In this document: piece after piece, positions 23,033-23,132 of the stretch | Numbering within the stretch: the first letter of the stretch is position 1 | Layout: every line of letters starts with the position of its first letter | Origin: DATKSS01 sp049582065 | Lineage (GTDB): Bacteria; Chloroflexota; Dormibacteria; Dormibacterales; Dormibacteraceae | Length of the DNA stretch: 23,132 bases | Reading direction: 5' to 3' | Assembly (NCBI GenBank): GCA_049582065.1 | Contig: JBAUTF010000179.1 | Span: 1-23,132 of the forward strand | Position numbers and translations under genes: made by a program | Notes under the pieces: model-generated | Told to the model about the DNA's origin: nothing | What the model saw: the letters and a program-made list of their open reading frames with translations, nothing else | Databases searched by the model: none

Positions 23033-23132
23033 GGGGATGATCGGGAGCTGGTGCTCCCCGCGGTCTTCAAAACCGTCTGAAGGGCGCTGTTGAGGTGTCC
23101 TTGGTGGGTTCGATTCCCATCCATCCCCGCCA
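23033..23132 (+). tRNA. selC: Selenocysteine tRNA, anticodon TCA, with encoded CCA
   Basis: A 100-nt tRNA with tRNA-Sec architecture. The anticodon TCA is at 23067-23069 in the loop CTTCAAA (23065-23071). The D arm is GGGAGC-TGGT-GCTCCC (23043-23058), a 6-bp stem with a 4-nt loop, diagnostic for Sec. The variable arm (23080-23102) is an 8-bp stem with two G·T pairs and a 7-nt loop. The acceptor has seven pairs, GGGGATG (23033-23039) with CATCCCC (23122-23128); an eighth would be A23040·C23121, a mismatch. TTCGATT is the T loop. Discriminator G23129 and CCA 23130-23132 close the gene at the window end. Sec-insertion genes selA and selB are not in the window. Confidence 0.95.

Overview
The window is GC-rich, densely coded bacterial chromosome: 30 protein genes plus a tRNA, many joined by 1-8 nt overlaps, with frequent GTG and TTG starts. 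Clear homologues (bS6-SSB-bS18, an EF-G paralogue, FmdB and DUF5679 zinc ribbons, DUF1015, DUF2127, GT87) fit a Terrabacterial lineage such as Chloroflexota/Dormibacterota or a relative. That placement is inferred from gene content and style and is not proven. I see no insertion sequence, phage, CRISPR array or recent island.

Layout. Positions 1-4012 (+): AI-2E-type permease, metallophosphoesterase, and a fused GT87-GT2 glycosyltransferase, chained by 4-nt overlaps. Positions 3950-5249 (-): DUF2127 membrane protein, universal stress protein and a 65-aa membrane protein, divergent from two tandem TrkA-N regulatory proteins (5303-6131, +). Positions 6141-8807 (-): a 47-aa zinc ribbon with a terminator, then a coupled series of macro domain, PfkB kinase, PHP phosphoesterase and an unknown 123-aa protein. 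Positions 8826-9401 (-): an NTF2-like unknown. Positions 9402-9665: non-coding, with a DnaA-box match and a tandem repeat. Positions 9666-13727 (-): a small Fe-S protein, GlpA-type glycerol-3-phosphate dehydrogenase and a divergent EF-G paralogue.

Positions 13847-16378 (+): a 74-aa unknown, an HTH regulator coupled to an M24 peptidase, and an XRE-TPR regulator preceded by a palindrome. Positions 16356-17039 (-): a membrane-anchored His-rich protein. Positions 17071-18292 (+): rpsF-ssb-rpsR with a leader hairpin. Positions 18387-22280 (+): class V aminotransferase, SerA and DUF1015, a serine-biosynthesis operon. Positions 22298-22969 (+): FmdB-like zinc ribbon and thioredoxin. Positions 23033-23132 (+): a selenocysteine tRNA (selC) ending at the last base of the window.

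The most notable items are the selC tRNA, implying that the organism reads UGA as selenocysteine; the fusion of a polyprenyl-phosphate-sugar synthase-like GT2 with a GT87 transferase; the macro/PfkB/PHP cassette; the GlpA plus small Fe-S protein pair; the EF-G paralogue lacking the catalytic His; and the probable bS6:bS18 autoregulatory leader with a symmetric divergent promoter.
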